From the NCBI GenBank assembly GCA_946811185.2, contig OX328112.1:11123215-11187214 (forward strand): a stretch of DNA of 64,000 bases, read 5' to 3'. This DNA is from Hippopus hippopus (lineage: Eukaryota > Mollusca > Bivalvia > Cardiida > Cardiidae). Of this stretch, positions 34,201 through 41,432 are shown piece by piece. Positions within the stretch are counted from its first letter, which is position 1, and each line of letters starts with the position of its first letter. Under the pieces are notes generated by a model that saw only the letters and a program-made list of their open reading frames with translations, was not told the origin of the DNA and searched no databases. The position numbers were made by a program, and so were the translations under genes.

Positions 34201-34549
34201 TGCTCTGTGACAAGGGGGCTTGATGCATCTGCGAAAAGTATCGACCAAGGTCAGCCTGCGCACTCTGCGCAGGCTGACCTGGGCCGAAACTTTCTGCTAT
34301 CGGTCAATTTTTTCTATCCCCAAGGACTAATCTATCTCATGATTAAGTTGGTTGATCAAAAAAGTGGATATTATGGGGTCCATAAGTATGTGATGGCTTG
34401 CTTGGTACCATGGATCATGGAGATGCATTAAGCTCCCTTTTGCCAGAGCATGGCTTAAATTTATTTAGCAGGATCAAGATTAACTTCTTACCAGAGTAAC
34501 AACTTGACACCATAAAAGCGACAAATATGAAAGGACGTAAAGTTTTCAT
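24164..34549 (-). CDS. Ig-TSP1 single-pass receptor with tyrosine-rich cytoplasmic tail (8 coding exons)
   Basis: Predicted cell-surface type I membrane protein of 727 residues. Coding exons, in order: 34549-34492, 32849-32562, 32343-32173, 29903-29742, 29070-28906, 28121-27897, 25759-25726, 25244-24164. All junctions are GT-AG; intron phases are 1 except the last (2), and the total is 728 codons with the stop. Domains: signal peptide (1-19), Ig-like (about 20-116), three TSP1 domains (about 117-282), a juxtamembrane stretch with N-glycosylation sites, one transmembrane helix (about 320-343), a basic stop-transfer stretch, then an acidic 370-residue tail with at least eight tyrosine motifs. 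The Ig plus TSP1 ectodomain recalls UNC5 receptors, but the tail has no ZU5 or death domain. The ligand and function are unknown; signalling through SH2 adaptors is inferred. I know no exact homologue. Confidence 0.88.
25245..25725. other. Intron 7 of the receptor gene
   Basis: Contains imperfect repeats of ACAATACATA-type text (25430-25570). No other feature is seen. Confidence 0.5.
25726..25759 (-). CDS. Receptor exon 7: 34-base microexon
   Basis: It begins after a strong tract and acceptor (TTTCTTTCTTCCGCAG) and ends at donor GTACGT. It encodes DTQVENATIDK plus part of an Arg, and turns phase 1 into phase 2, which is exactly what the tail exon needs. Without it the tail exon would read straight into a stop, which supports its reality. 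Confidence 0.8.
25918..25990. mobile_element. Family B core fragment in receptor intron 6
   Basis: TCGCGGACGGTGTAGATCAAG...CGTCTGAACTTGG, with a mismatched hairpin. Terminal parts are absent. Confidence 0.5.
26120..27110 (-). pseudogene. Decayed non-LTR retrotransposon (LINE) reverse transcriptase fragment
   Basis: Pieces in different minus-strand frames read like LINE ORF2: RWTGYCSKLYSHQPHGDQAV (before the fingers), VNVAVRHLEGKTWRVDHIPT, YWLQEVFDRV (motif A, where DFKKAFDRV is usual, so the catalytic Asp is lost), and AMKISAEKTKPM (after motif C). Stops and frameshifts separate them. It is an old fragment in receptor intron 6, on the same strand as the gene. Clade not assigned. Confidence 0.7.
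27284..27330 (-). repeat. tRNA-like fragment
   Basis: On the minus strand CTTGAGGGTGTTGGTTGGAT then TCCCACGGCTTGCCAAC resembles the 3' half of the tRNA-like sequence at 61540-61638. Confidence 0.4.
27548..27592. repeat. GTT/GTC/GGC trinucleotide tract
   Basis: A compound trinucleotide run (GTTGTTGTTGTCGTCGTCGT then GGC-rich). Noncoding; it sits in receptor intron 6. Confidence 0.85.
27897..28121 (-). CDS. Receptor exon 6: juxtamembrane and transmembrane segment
   Basis: 225 bases, phase 1-1, acceptor CCATTTTCAG, donor GTGAGT. It encodes a short extracellular stalk with NTT and NVT glycosylation sites, a ~24-residue hydrophobic helix (LVVMLVIVGAITLIILIVIF) and a basic stop (RKRLHVKR). Confidence 0.92.
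28292..28502 (+). mobile_element. Hairpin MITE family A in receptor intron 5
   Basis: TTAACTCTTTTACCAAAC to GTCGTTTGGTAAAAGATTGA. The hairpin centre is damaged (CGGAATGGAGTTTTTTTTT). Confidence 0.75.
28725..28857 (-). mobile_element. Family A partial reverse copy next to the TSP1-3 exon
   Basis: GGACGGAAAATGTTGTAGG...GGGTCGCTAACAC. Both arms remain (AGAAAATGCTGGCTAACACC). It ends about 48 bases from the exon 5 donor. Confidence 0.65.
28906..29070 (-). CDS. Receptor exon 5: TSP1 domain 3
   Basis: 165 bases, phase 1-1, acceptor TTGTTGTTCAG, donor GTAGGT. WMGWTEWSKCSIDCGVTETR with six cysteines and two potential N-glycosylation sites (NRT, NYT). A decayed partial copy of this exon lies ~195 bp upstream (29147-29235). 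Confidence 0.92.
29147..29235 (-). pseudogene. Decayed duplicate of part of the TSP1-3 exon
   Basis: On the plus strand CCTTACAAAGTCGGGTACG then TTTCTTGTTCCG and GAGTCGAACAC aligns with 28978-29035 (CCTTACAAAGCCGGGTGCG...). Overall identity is roughly 80% by eye, with small indels. In the exon frame it has a stop and frameshifts, and no splice sites remain. A CAAT/CAAC tract (29098-29146) separates it from the exon. Confidence 0.7.
29236..29741. other. Intronic sequence with a possible retroelement 3' end
   Basis: TTCAATTCGATTCAAAGTAC...TTATTG at 29233-29270 looks like the reversed 3' end of a retroelement. The rest is unassigned. Confidence 0.35.
29742..29903 (-). CDS. Receptor exon 4: TSP1 domain 2
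   Basis: 162 bases, phase 1-1, acceptor TTGCCCACAG, donor GTAAGC. WSAWSDFGECSANCGKG followed by IRSRIC, with six cysteines. Classic TSP1, including the Trp-Arg ladder pattern. Confidence 0.92.
29978..30196. repeat. Tandem duplication, 108 bp unit, with inverted ends
   Basis: TCATCGGTAAATA begins at 29991 and 30099. Each unit runs from CTAACTCATCGG to GAGAGTTAGGGGCCGTAGAC, so CTAACTC and GAGTTAG form short inverted ends. Located in receptor intron 3. Confidence 0.8.
30233..30435 (+). mobile_element. Hairpin MITE family B with right hairpin arm deleted
   Basis: TTAACCCTAAGGCTGCC to AGGCTAAGGATTAA, TTAA at both ends. The text runs CACAGAACGTGTCCGATAAG, so the right arm is missing. Confidence 0.8.
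30432..30573 (+). mobile_element. Family A forward copy, right end lost to element J
   Basis: TTAACGACCAAGATAAG with a shortened hairpin (GGAAAATAGTTACCTGCATT) to ATACTTTGTCGTCC, where element J begins. Confidence 0.65.
30574..31187. mobile_element. Element J: non-autonomous DNA transposon with long inverted ends and an extra internal end
   Basis: Left CCCTACCTTTACACCATGTT and right complement of AACATGGTGTAAACGTAGGG, the right followed by TTAA. A third copy of the end lies internally at about 30975-31028 (GGGAACATGGTGTAAACGTC). The left 110 bp also pairs with 30925-31028. No transposase frame is seen. TTAA plus CCC suggests piggyBac-type mobilisation. Confidence 0.7.
31275..31480 (-). mobile_element. 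SINE D fragment, reverse
   Basis: TATCTAACGCCGTTATCAAC, GCGATGGCCAGTGCACC, CTTCGCACAACATTCG. The tRNA-like head is missing. Confidence 0.7.
31804..32112 (+). mobile_element. tRNA-derived SINE D, complete, with 13 bp target duplication
   Basis: The head GAGCCCCGGTAGCTCAGTCG with B box GGGTTCGATCCC and CTCGGCC end; the tail is GTTAAACACCACACAATC. The target duplication ATACTAGCCCCCT is perfect at 31791-31803 and 32113-32125. It lies in receptor intron 3, on the strand opposite to the gene. Confidence 0.92.
32173..32343 (-). CDS. Receptor exon 3: TSP1 domain 1
   Basis: 171 bases, phase 1-1. WAEWSSCVKDC...TRSRSRDC...HCP has the WxxW core and six cysteines of a thrombospondin type 1 repeat. The SINE D insertion at 31804-32112 ends about 60 bases inside the following intron. 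Confidence 0.9.
32401..32475. repeat. GA microsatellite with ACAG repeats
   Basis: GAGAGAGAGAG blocks broken by GGGGGGAGCG, then ACAGACAGATAGACAGACAG. In receptor intron 2. Confidence 0.85.
32562..32849 (-). CDS. Receptor exon 2: Ig-like domain
   Basis: 288 bases, phase 1 at both ends. The acceptor follows TTTTCTTTGACAG and the donor is GTATGAAC. The domain shows the Ig F-strand signature YNLTIRDVGLRDDGRYKV, but the usual cysteine after Tyr-Lys is Val. Two other cysteines (in GARCGQ and TECKD) may form a different disulfide. One N-glycosylation site (NLT). Confidence 0.85.
33160..33440. mobile_element. Decayed family A and B fragments in receptor intron 1
   Basis: AGGGTAGAAAACAAGATTG...GGGTCGTTAAACA (A, reverse, hairpin lost) and CACAAGATCAGACTACATG (B arm). 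Confidence 0.4.
33575..33783. mobile_element. Foldback element family I, copy 2
   Basis: TTAAGGATAGGACACC to GGTGCCCTAACCTTAA, with near-continuous pairing of the two halves as in 12395-12614. In receptor intron 1. Confidence 0.8.
33797..34008 (+). mobile_element. Decayed family A forward copy
   Basis: CGATCCCTATTTTTACGACCC...GGTTGGTAACTAGC...TCTACCTCTTCAAGGAC. The hairpin arms barely pair. Confidence 0.5.
34009..34483 (+). mobile_element. Hairpin MITE family B split by a nested family C (34195-34456)
   Basis: B starts TTAGCCCTTAGGCTGC and ends CAGGATCAAGATTAA. The nested C runs GAGCCATGCTCTGTGAC to CAGAGCATGGCTT and is flanked by AAAT on both sides (34191-34194, 34457-34460). The right end of B lies only about 8 bases from the donor of receptor exon 1. 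Confidence 0.85.
34492..34549 (-). CDS. Receptor exon 1: signal peptide
   Basis: The ATG at 34549 begins MKTLRPFIFVAFMVSSCYS, a typical secretory leader, then one base (phase 1) and the donor GTAAGAAG. It joins the Ig exon in frame to give ...CYSESTEIS. An upstream ATG (34562) is in another frame and would be a short upstream frame overlapping the start. A pyrimidine-rich acceptor (CCTTTCAG) at about 34584 suggests an intron in the 5' UTR. Confidence 0.82.
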
Positions 34550-34584
34550 CGTTGATTTCCATATGTTAAAGGTCTTGCAACCTG

Positions 34585-35515
34585 AAAGGTAAAAAGAAAT
34601 GGCTGTGATGCGAATTCGTTGAGATTTCAGTTACTGGAGAGAGAAAACACAGTTTTACTGCACATATTAAATAAAGATAAATTTTAAAGAATTGTCTCGG
34701 ATATGTGATGGCAATGATAATGCGTGTATTGAAATTTAAATAAATAGATAAATAAATAAACAATAACGATAATAATAATAATAATAACAATAATAATACA
34801 TGTAATAATAATAATAATGCCTGTAAGTAAACTGAAATTAAAGACTTACCGGTAAGTGAATCAGAGGAAAAATACTCCAGTTAATGTTTTTAACACATAA
34901 AAAATGACTAAATATTTCCCAATTTGTGTTCAAAACAATATTTTGTTATCATATCACAAATAACTCTAAACTACGTCGTCCTAGTTTTTGGTTGTTTATT
35001 TCATTCCTTTTTTGGGAATATAAACAAACACTCCAAAAAAAAAAAACAAGCATGCGTGCGCCGACCAACACTGATGAAAGCCAACTAAACAAGACCATGT
35101 ATGGTATCAGTGTTTTGTGTCAAGATTTTGGACATTATCGGGAAAAAATATTACGAGAAGGGTTGTCATGGTTTTCCAGAGGAAAATGAGACGCACAAAA
35201 GAACTTATTTTTCTTTTTTTTTTTGTCGTCGATATCAAAGAATTTTTCAATTGTTGCATTTGAATTTTTCAATTGTTGCATTTAAGAAATATTTCTCCTA
35301 CCTTTTCGATATATATCCGAACGAAATATCGAAATGTCAATCGGTTTAGGATCGTCTAATTCTGTTTATCGAAGAAGACAATTTATGCGCTCATAACTGT
35401 CATGTTTTTTGATGGATATAAAAAGTAAATGGAGAACTGGTATTAGTAATGGACAAAAAATGTCTTGGCCTGACTGACCTCTTGACCTATGTCCAGTTGT
35501 TATGGAGTCTCTCGA
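34585..35515. other. Upstream flank of the receptor gene; AT-rich, AAT microsatellite
   Basis: (AAT)n at about 34768-34818. It may hold the receptor's 5' UTR exon or promoter, but no TATA box or CpG-rich stretch stands out. Short direct repeat TTTTTCAATTGTTGCATTT near 35243 and 35264. Confidence 0.4.
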
Positions 35516-35516
35516 T

Positions 35517-36290
35517 TATTGAAATCTGTCTTTGCAAATTGGCTAGAGTGATATGAGAATTTCACAGAATTACTTTTGCTTAACTCTTGGCCAGATGACA
35601 AAATTGGTCCAAATTGAAAGCAAACAACAGATGAAATATTTCTCAAAGGGCGAAATATGACTTTGATAGGATAGAAAACATTGTGGGAAAAGGAGAAAAT
35701 GCTGGTTACCAGCATTTTCTCCTTTTCCCACAATGTTTTCAAAAGGCTTCTTTGTGCCGAGCCCCGTAAGCTAAGTCGGTAGCGTGCAGGACTTGAGAAC
35801 AGGAGGTCGTGGGTTCGATCCCTGGCTCAGCCAATTTCTTTCCGAGGATTGATGATAGTTCGACAGGATTCATTACTCTCCCCTGACCATTGTTTCGACG
35901 GTGGTTATGTGGGAAAGCAGCTAGTGGCTTGGAAAGAATATTTTGCGGAGTACTGATAACAGAAACTCCAGGAAAGCATGGATAGATGCACTGGCCGCCG
36001 CGATATCACTGAAATAATGTTGAAAACGGCGCTGAACACCGTACAATCAACTGTCTTTGTAAACTGCGCAGAGTGATATGAGTATTTCACAGAATTACTT
36101 TTGTTTAATGCTTACCACACATGCCGACTTATAACGTCCCTGGAACAGAAGCCTCTGGAAAACATTGTTGGAAAAGGAGAAAATGCTGGTATCAAAGAAA
36201 AATTGTACCATTGAGCCACATTGAAATTGTCGTCTGCAAATGCTTTCAATTTGGACAAGGCTAATATTTTGTCGTCTGGTACAGAGTTAA
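35517..36290. repeat. Duplicated flank with two family A copies and a SINE D
   Basis: A ~70 bp block (CTGTCTTTGYAAA..., GAGTGATATGAGWATTTCAC, AGAATTACTTTTGYTTAA) occurs at 35520-35585 and 36052-36115. The first leads into a reverse A (35583-35752) with a perfect 67 bp palindrome at 35674-35740. SINE D follows at 35757-36050. The second block leads into a forward A (36112-36290) that lost its right hairpin arm. Confidence 0.8.
35757..36050 (+). mobile_element. tRNA-derived SINE D, full length
   Basis: Head GAGCCCCGTAAGCTAAGTCG, B box GGGTTCGATCCC, CTCAGCC end; body and GAAAACGGCGCTGAACACCG end. TCTTTGT lies on both sides and may be a short target duplication. Confidence 0.85.
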
Positions 36291-36324
36291 ATCAAAAAGT
36301 TCTGCTCTTTTCTTTTTCTTATTT

Positions 36325-36620
36325 GAGCCATGCTGCAAAAAGTTTCGATCCAGATCAATAATTGAGAAACATATTCGGCATACCCTGTGAAAAGGGGGCT
36401 TAATGCATCTACAAAAAGTGTAAACTCCGGTCAGCCTGTGCAGATCTGGGTCTAAACTTGTTGCTTTTGGTAAATTTTCTATATGACAAATGACTAGTCT
36501 TATTTCATGATTTAGTCGGTTGTTAAACAAAAGTGCTTTTATGGATCCATAATTATATGATGACTTACCTGGTATAATGCATCACGGCAATACATTAAAC
36601 CCCATTTAGCCATAGCGCCG
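36325..36620 (+). mobile_element. Hairpin MITE family C plus a short C fragment
   Basis: Fragment TTGAGCCATGCTGCAAAAAG (36323-36370), then a longer copy TTCGGCATACCCTGTGAAAAG to TAGCCATAGCGCC. Its hairpin is reduced (GGTCAGCCTGTGCAGATCTG). Confidence 0.7.
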
Positions 36621-36663
36621 CCTCTTACATAAAGGCTTCTTTCTTTGTGAAAATTAGAACATA

Positions 36664-37180
36664 TGATCCATACTCTGTGAAAAGGGGGCTTAATGCATTT
36701 GCGAAAAGTATCGACGCAGGTCAGCCTGCGCTATCCGCGCAGGCTGACATGGGTCGAAACTTTTTGCTACTTGTAAATGAGCCGTGCCTTGGTAAAAAGG
36801 GGCTTAATGCATCTCCGTGACGTAATTCACCAAGCAAGACACTACATTATTATGGATCCGTAAAAACCCGTTTTGTCCAATAACTGCCTGAATCATGGGG
36901 TAGACTGGTCCTTTGCCACGCAGAAAATTGACTAATAACAAAAAGTTTCTAGCCAGGTCAGCCTGTGTGGAATGGCGACCTGAGTCGATACTTTTTACAT
37001 ATACATTAAGCTCCCTTTTCACAGAGCATGGCTCAAATTTTCTGCATGTCTATGGACCTCATGAATCAGTCGGTTGTTAGCCAAAATGGATTTTCTCGAT
37101 CCATTATTATAATGATGACTTGATCGGTATAATGCATCACGGAGACGCACTGAACCCCCTTTTTTCACAGTGCATAGTTC
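36664..37180 (+). mobile_element. Family C split by a second, nested family C (36779-37034)
   Basis: The outer copy runs TCCATACTCTGTGAAAAGG to TTTTGCTACTTGTAAA, then resumes AATTTTCTGCATGTCTATGG to CATAGTTCA. The inner reverse copy is GAGCCGTGCCTTGG to GAGCATGGCTC with AAAT at both borders (36775-36778, 37035-37038). Confidence 0.88.
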
Positions 37181-37617
37181 ATTTCTATACTGGCCACAAA
37201 GGAAACCAACGTTGTAAAAGGCGCTTTGGGCAGATTACGTTTGCGGATTTTTGCTACATTTCCATTCCTACACCTGCGGATAAAATGTTGATATCGATTG
37301 CGGATCAACTGAAGGTGTTTATTGTGCTGATTGGCTTCACATAAATCCAGGTAGATTTAAATCAGGTAGTAGTGACTCGAGCTTATTCTTAACTATTCTA
37401 TGCAATTTTAAGTACAGTTTCTTCAGAGAAAGAAAAGATGGCATCAAGTCATGGCGGTGTAAGATTTTTGCCATACGCATATATCAGATAAAAGCCACAT
37501 GGAGGAACATCAGCTGCTTGTTGCGGTGAAGCAAAAAGCAACGAAAGATTTGACCCAGCGTCCATCAAGTCATTCGGTCTGAGCTGAAGAAATCCTGCCT
37601 GCGTCCCCATAGTGAAC
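37181..37617. other. Unassigned
   Basis: A minus-strand frame from 37608 down to 37449 (MGTQAGFLQLRPNDLMDAGS start) has no recognised family and no splice support. It could be a repeat-derived or retrocopied piece. Confidence 0.3.
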
Positions 37618-37637
37618 GGGGGGGGGGGGGGGGGGGG
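37618..37637 (+). repeat. Run of 20 G
   Basis: An unbroken G homopolymer. It may form quadruplex DNA; its exact length is likely uncertain in assembly. Confidence 0.9.
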
Positions 37638-37804
37638 CAACAGCTTGTAGTTTGCTATAAACTTGAATATGGCTGACGGAAGAGATGATTATTGTTAATC
37701 AGTAAACGGTATATTGATATACGCAATTGTAATTCGCTGGTGGCTTTCAGGGCTTACATTGGAGACTGAAAGCAAAAGGTCATGTGCTCCATATCATATA
37801 CACT

Positions 37805-38010
37805 TTTAGCTCGGGTTTTTGTCGTCGTGGTGTTAAAACTTTGACATTTTAAAATATCTCTGTCATAACTGAGGATATTTACTTCAAACTTATGCTAGTT
37901 GTTAACTATCAAAAGGGGAACCCATACAAAAGGGGCAGGTAATCATCAAAATATTTTTGACACAGTTGTACCCCTTTTTCGACTTGGAATTTTCACTGTG
38001 AATCAATCTT
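37805..38010. repeat. Dispersed repeat O, copy 2
   Basis: TATTTACTTCAAACTTATGC, GTTAACTATCAAAAGGGGAA and CATCAAAATATTTTTGACAC match 9900-10060 in order. Confidence 0.6.
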
Positions 38011-38406
38011 TTTCTAAAAAAAACTGCAGCCGACCGTTGGCACTTATTTTTTTGAGTCAGTGATGTTATGCTGCAACGGCAACTAAGAATATAAAAAGCC
38101 TCTTAGCGCTTATGTTGTTGAATGCAGAAGGTCCGCTTGTCATATGCTCTATTTTATGTACAAATAATAAAAAAAAGACAGGCAAATAAAAATCAGCGAT
38201 ATCTTGTTGTTTGATAGGTGTCCATAACAAACCAATAAAGATGTAGTTGTAACTGGAATGGCGGACTGGGGTCATTATTGTCATATATCAATTAATTAAC
38301 CTAAATCTTTCGTTACGTAGCCTCTGGCGCTCTAAATGTAGAGAATAGACTAACACTAGACTATGCTGACATGTAGGCTGATCTCTGTCTGATCTTTGTA
38401 GCACCA
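38011..38406. other. No feature recognised
   Basis: The minus-strand frame at 38066-38284 shows no family signature. Confidence 0.35.
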
Positions 38407-38885
38407 GGCTCCGTATTCACCAATCATTCTTAAAAGCATTCTTAGTCTTATTGTCCAGATTTTTCCAAATTTGAAAGTAACACAACTTCTGATTGGCTAA
38501 ACCAAATGGTTTAGCCAATCAGAAGTTGTGTTACTTTCAAATTTGGAAAACCATGGAGAATAAGCTTAATTGATTGACTGAATTGGAGTTTTAAGCCGTT
38601 TTAACAGCTGAGGTCATATCACGGCGGTCATTGCACCTACACGTGCGTTTCCTGGCTTTCTCACACCAGTATTGACACAACTTTCTTTCCAAGTCACCGA
38701 CTACTTTCTCACATGCATCAGAGGTGAAAGGCGAAAAGTCACCGTAAAGAAAGTTTACCTGAACCTGGTATCGTATTCACAACCACTAGGTCACGAGTGC
38801 AATACCCTTACCACTGAGCTACCCGGGCGAGCCATGGAGAATAAGACAAAGAACGATCTTAAGAACGGTTGGTGAATCCAAATCC
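38407..38885. mobile_element. Family F palindromic element split by SINE G
   Basis: CTCCGTATTCACCAATCATT to GGTTGGTGAATCC. The long palindrome centred on TAAACCAAATGGTTTAGCC (about 38470-38550) is almost perfect. SINE G entered its right arm. Confidence 0.88.
38565..38831 (-). mobile_element. tRNA-derived SINE G, complete, with 14 bp target duplication
   Basis: 267 bp, reverse: tail GATTGACTGAATTGGAG and GCCGTTTTAACAGC, head GAGCTACCCGGGCGAG. CCATGGAGAATAAG is duplicated perfectly at 38551-38564 and 38832-38845. Length matches the 23454-23719 copy. Confidence 0.93.
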
Positions 38886-38991
38886 TGATCAGTTGCTTCT
38901 AAGTAATGCATTGAAAGCTTTCATTGACATGTATGCGCGTACGAAAATCTAAACTTTTGGATTCGGGTACAAAAGCGATGAAGTACTCTGA

Positions 38992-39122
38992 TTGTATAGA
39001 AAACGTTGCGAGAAAAGGTGAAATTGCTTGTTACTAAGGAATTCTCCTTTTTCGTGATGTTTTTGAAAGCATTTTCCTCTTTAGAGTTGTTGAAATATGC
39101 GCCGCTGTTTGGTAAAGGGTAA
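38992..39122 (-). mobile_element. Family A right half, reverse
   Basis: TTGTATAGAAAACGTTGCGAG to GCTGTTTGGTAAAGGGTAAA. The hairpin is decayed (GCTTGTTACTAAGGAATTC). Confidence 0.65.
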
Positions 39123-39147
39123 ACACTTCCAGCTCAAAATATAGATT

Positions 39148-39440
39148 TAACCATACTTTGTGAAAAGGGGGCTTAATGCATCTGCGAAAAATATCGACCC
39201 AGGTCAGCCTACGCTTTCAAATTTGAAAATGAGCCATGCTCTGTAAAGAGGAGGCATAAATTCATGTTAGCCTGGGCAGGCTAATATAGGTCAAAATGTT
39301 TTGCTATTGTTGAATTTTCTGCATGTTTAAGGACCATTCTGCCTGATGACTGAGATGGTTGTTAGAAAAAATGGATTTCATAGATTCATAATTATATCAT
39401 GACTTTCATGGTACAATTCATCAGGAAGATGCATTAAATT
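39148..39440 (+). mobile_element. Two partial family C copies in tandem
   Basis: ACCATACTTTGTGAAAAGGG to GGTCAGCCTACGC, then GAGCCATGCTCTGTAAAGAG to AGGAAGATGCATTAA. The first lacks everything after its left hairpin arm. Confidence 0.7.
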
Positions 39441-39492
39441 AAAGGTGTAAAATGTTAATGTTTGTGGGGGGTGTATTTTTATGGGGGAGGGG

Positions 39493-39560
39493 TAAAGAGA
39501 GAGAGAGAGAGAGGGGGGGGAGAGAGGGAGAGAGAGAGAGAGAGAGAGAGTGGGGAAGAA
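39493..39560 (+). repeat. GA microsatellite
   Basis: GAGAGAGA runs broken by short G runs; it gives an Arg-Glu open frame that is not a gene. Confidence 0.9.
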
Positions 39561-40125
39561 AGAGGAGAGAAAGAGGGGTTAATTCCTTCTCACAAAACTG
39601 AGATATCAGCCATTATTATAAAGTTTGGTATTGGTATAATATTTGGTTAAGGCACGTAACGTCAATCTTGATCGATTTGATTAATGTCATTGTGAAAATG
39701 AGCCATTGCTTTCAACAATTGAATCATTTTCATCCAGCGATGATGTAAAAGCCAATCCAATTTAGTTTGTTACAAAGACCAATTTGTATGGTAGATCTAT
39801 TTTGATACAAGCACGTGACGTTAAGCTTGATCAACACTGATCAAATGACGTCATACACGTATTGGTAAAAATCGTGCGCGTTAACGGCATAAAATTGAAG
39901 GCCTTTCACCGCAATGTGATAGATTATTGATATATGTAATGTCTTTTGTCGTTTTTATGCTCGGTCAAGTGATAAAATCACCTTTATTGATCTTGCAATC
40001 GATTACTGCCTTTTGTCATGTGACCCAGATACCATGTGACCTGAGGTCTGATTTAAAAATGGTATCCTATTTGCAGTACTTTTCAACCGTTTCGTAACCG
40101 GTAAAGTGTGTCCCATAAATAAAGT
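39561..40125. other. No gene recognised
   Basis: A TGACGTCA (CRE-type) octamer occurs at about 39845, and a short inverted text CACGTGACGTTAAGC/CACGTAACGTCAATC relation is seen. No repeat family is matched. Confidence 0.35.
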
Positions 40126-40127
40126 TA

Positions 40128-40215
40128 ATTTAGCGGTAAGTGTGGATCAAGATCAGACTGCACGAAACGTGCAGTCTGATCTTTGATCCACACTGTCCGC
40201 TTTGCTGAGACATTC
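40128..40215. mobile_element. Family B core fragment with perfect hairpin
   Basis: GCGGTAAGTGTGGATCAAG, hairpin GATCAGACTGCACGAAACG..., CCACACTGTCCGC. Both sides of the stem extend beyond the core (GTGTGGATCAAG/TTGATCCACAC). Confidence 0.75.
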
Positions 40216-40243
40216 TGGACAAGAACAATCTTGAAACTGTAAT

Positions 40244-40506
40244 TGAGCCATGCTCTGGCAAAAGGGGGCTTAATGCATCTCCGTGATGCGTGATACCGAG
40301 CAAGTCATCACATAATCACAGATTCATAAAATCCATTTAGTCTAACTATTGACTAAATATGGAGGTAGAATGATCCTTGGACATGCAGAAAATTTAAAGA
40401 TAGTAAAAAGTTTCGACCCATGTGAGCCTGCACGAACTGCACAGGCTGACTTGGGTCGATACTTTTTGTTGATGCATTAAGCCTCCTTTTCACAGAGAGC
40501 GGCTCA
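40244..40506 (-). mobile_element. Hairpin MITE family C, reverse, flanked by AATT
   Basis: GAGCCATGCTCTGGC to AGAGAGCGGCTC, with AATT immediately outside each end. Hairpin CAGCCTGCACG...GCACAGGCTG-type with mismatches. Confidence 0.85.
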
Positions 40507-40554
40507 ATTATTTTGGTCTTATATCTGGACTGAAAATTGTCTGTTAGGTCTATT

Positions 40555-40741
40555 AGACGTTCCGTGCAGGCTGACCGGAGTCGAAACTGTCAATTTTTTG
40601 CATGTCAGACGACCAGTATAGGCCTACCTCATAATTCAGTCTGTTGTTATACAAACCTGGTTTTATGGATCCATGATTATGTGATGGCTTGCTTGGTATC
40701 ACGAGATGCATTAAACCATATTTTTCCAAGGGCATGGCTCA
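40555..40741 (+). mobile_element. Family C, 5' part missing
   Basis: CCGTGCAGGCTGACCGGAGTC to CCAAGGGCATGGCTCA. Left end and left hairpin arm absent. Confidence 0.7.
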
Positions 40742-41432
40742 TACATAATACGACTTTTTAAGCTGTCATCAGGTTTCAACTGTCGTAAGTTACAAACTTT
40801 TGAGATAACTGAGGGAAAAGGAACTCATACCTCTGAAAAACATCACACGGCTTTGCTTCATGTTCTCCCTTTAAATCCACGCTCAACTTATTATTCCATT
40901 CAAAAACAGTTTTCAAATCTTTTCATTTCAAAAGATTTAATCAATATAGTGGAAGAGAGAAACTGCTCATGAATATCAAAGCAATCGTTCCATTTTGTTT
41001 GTCTGTTTGTTTTTTGTTTGTTTCCCTCCTCATTACCGTCTATTTTTATTTATTTTATTTAGCATTGAATGTACATAATATTGTTTTAACCAAGTAGCAC
41101 ACAACATGTTCAAATAAAAAAGTCAAATACGATGGACATACATAGAACCATATCAGGCACATCAGCACCAAGGATATCACAAAAAAGGGGAAGAGTCCCT
41201 TTACCTTGGGAAACGATATTTCGATTTCCGCTTCAAATGACTGTCATCCGAGTAACTTTATTCGTGAAATAGGTATTTTGATGAGTGAGTTATGTTTTAC
41301 ATTTAATGCACCAAGCTCGAATTCAGATTTCATCAGCGCTAGGCTTGGACCCCGCAATGCCTTGTCAAAGGAAGGCATGGTGTACCTTCCCCAACAAAAT
41401 CTTTCTGAAAACTACATTATTATGAAAAATTG
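40742..41432. other. Unassigned
   Basis: T-rich around 41000-41070. The open frame at 41206-41487 runs into a family A element at its end and has no family signature. Not called as a gene. Confidence 0.35.

Noticed and set aside
34566..34790. Leu-rich minus-strand start (MLLLLLLSLL) as the receptor's signal peptide
   Set aside because: It translates an AAT microsatellite and does not splice in phase; the leader at 34549-34492 fits sequence, donor and phase.
37449..37640. Minus-strand frame starting with a Pro run
   Set aside because: The Pro run is the 20-G tract; the remaining ~55 codons match no family and have no gene context.
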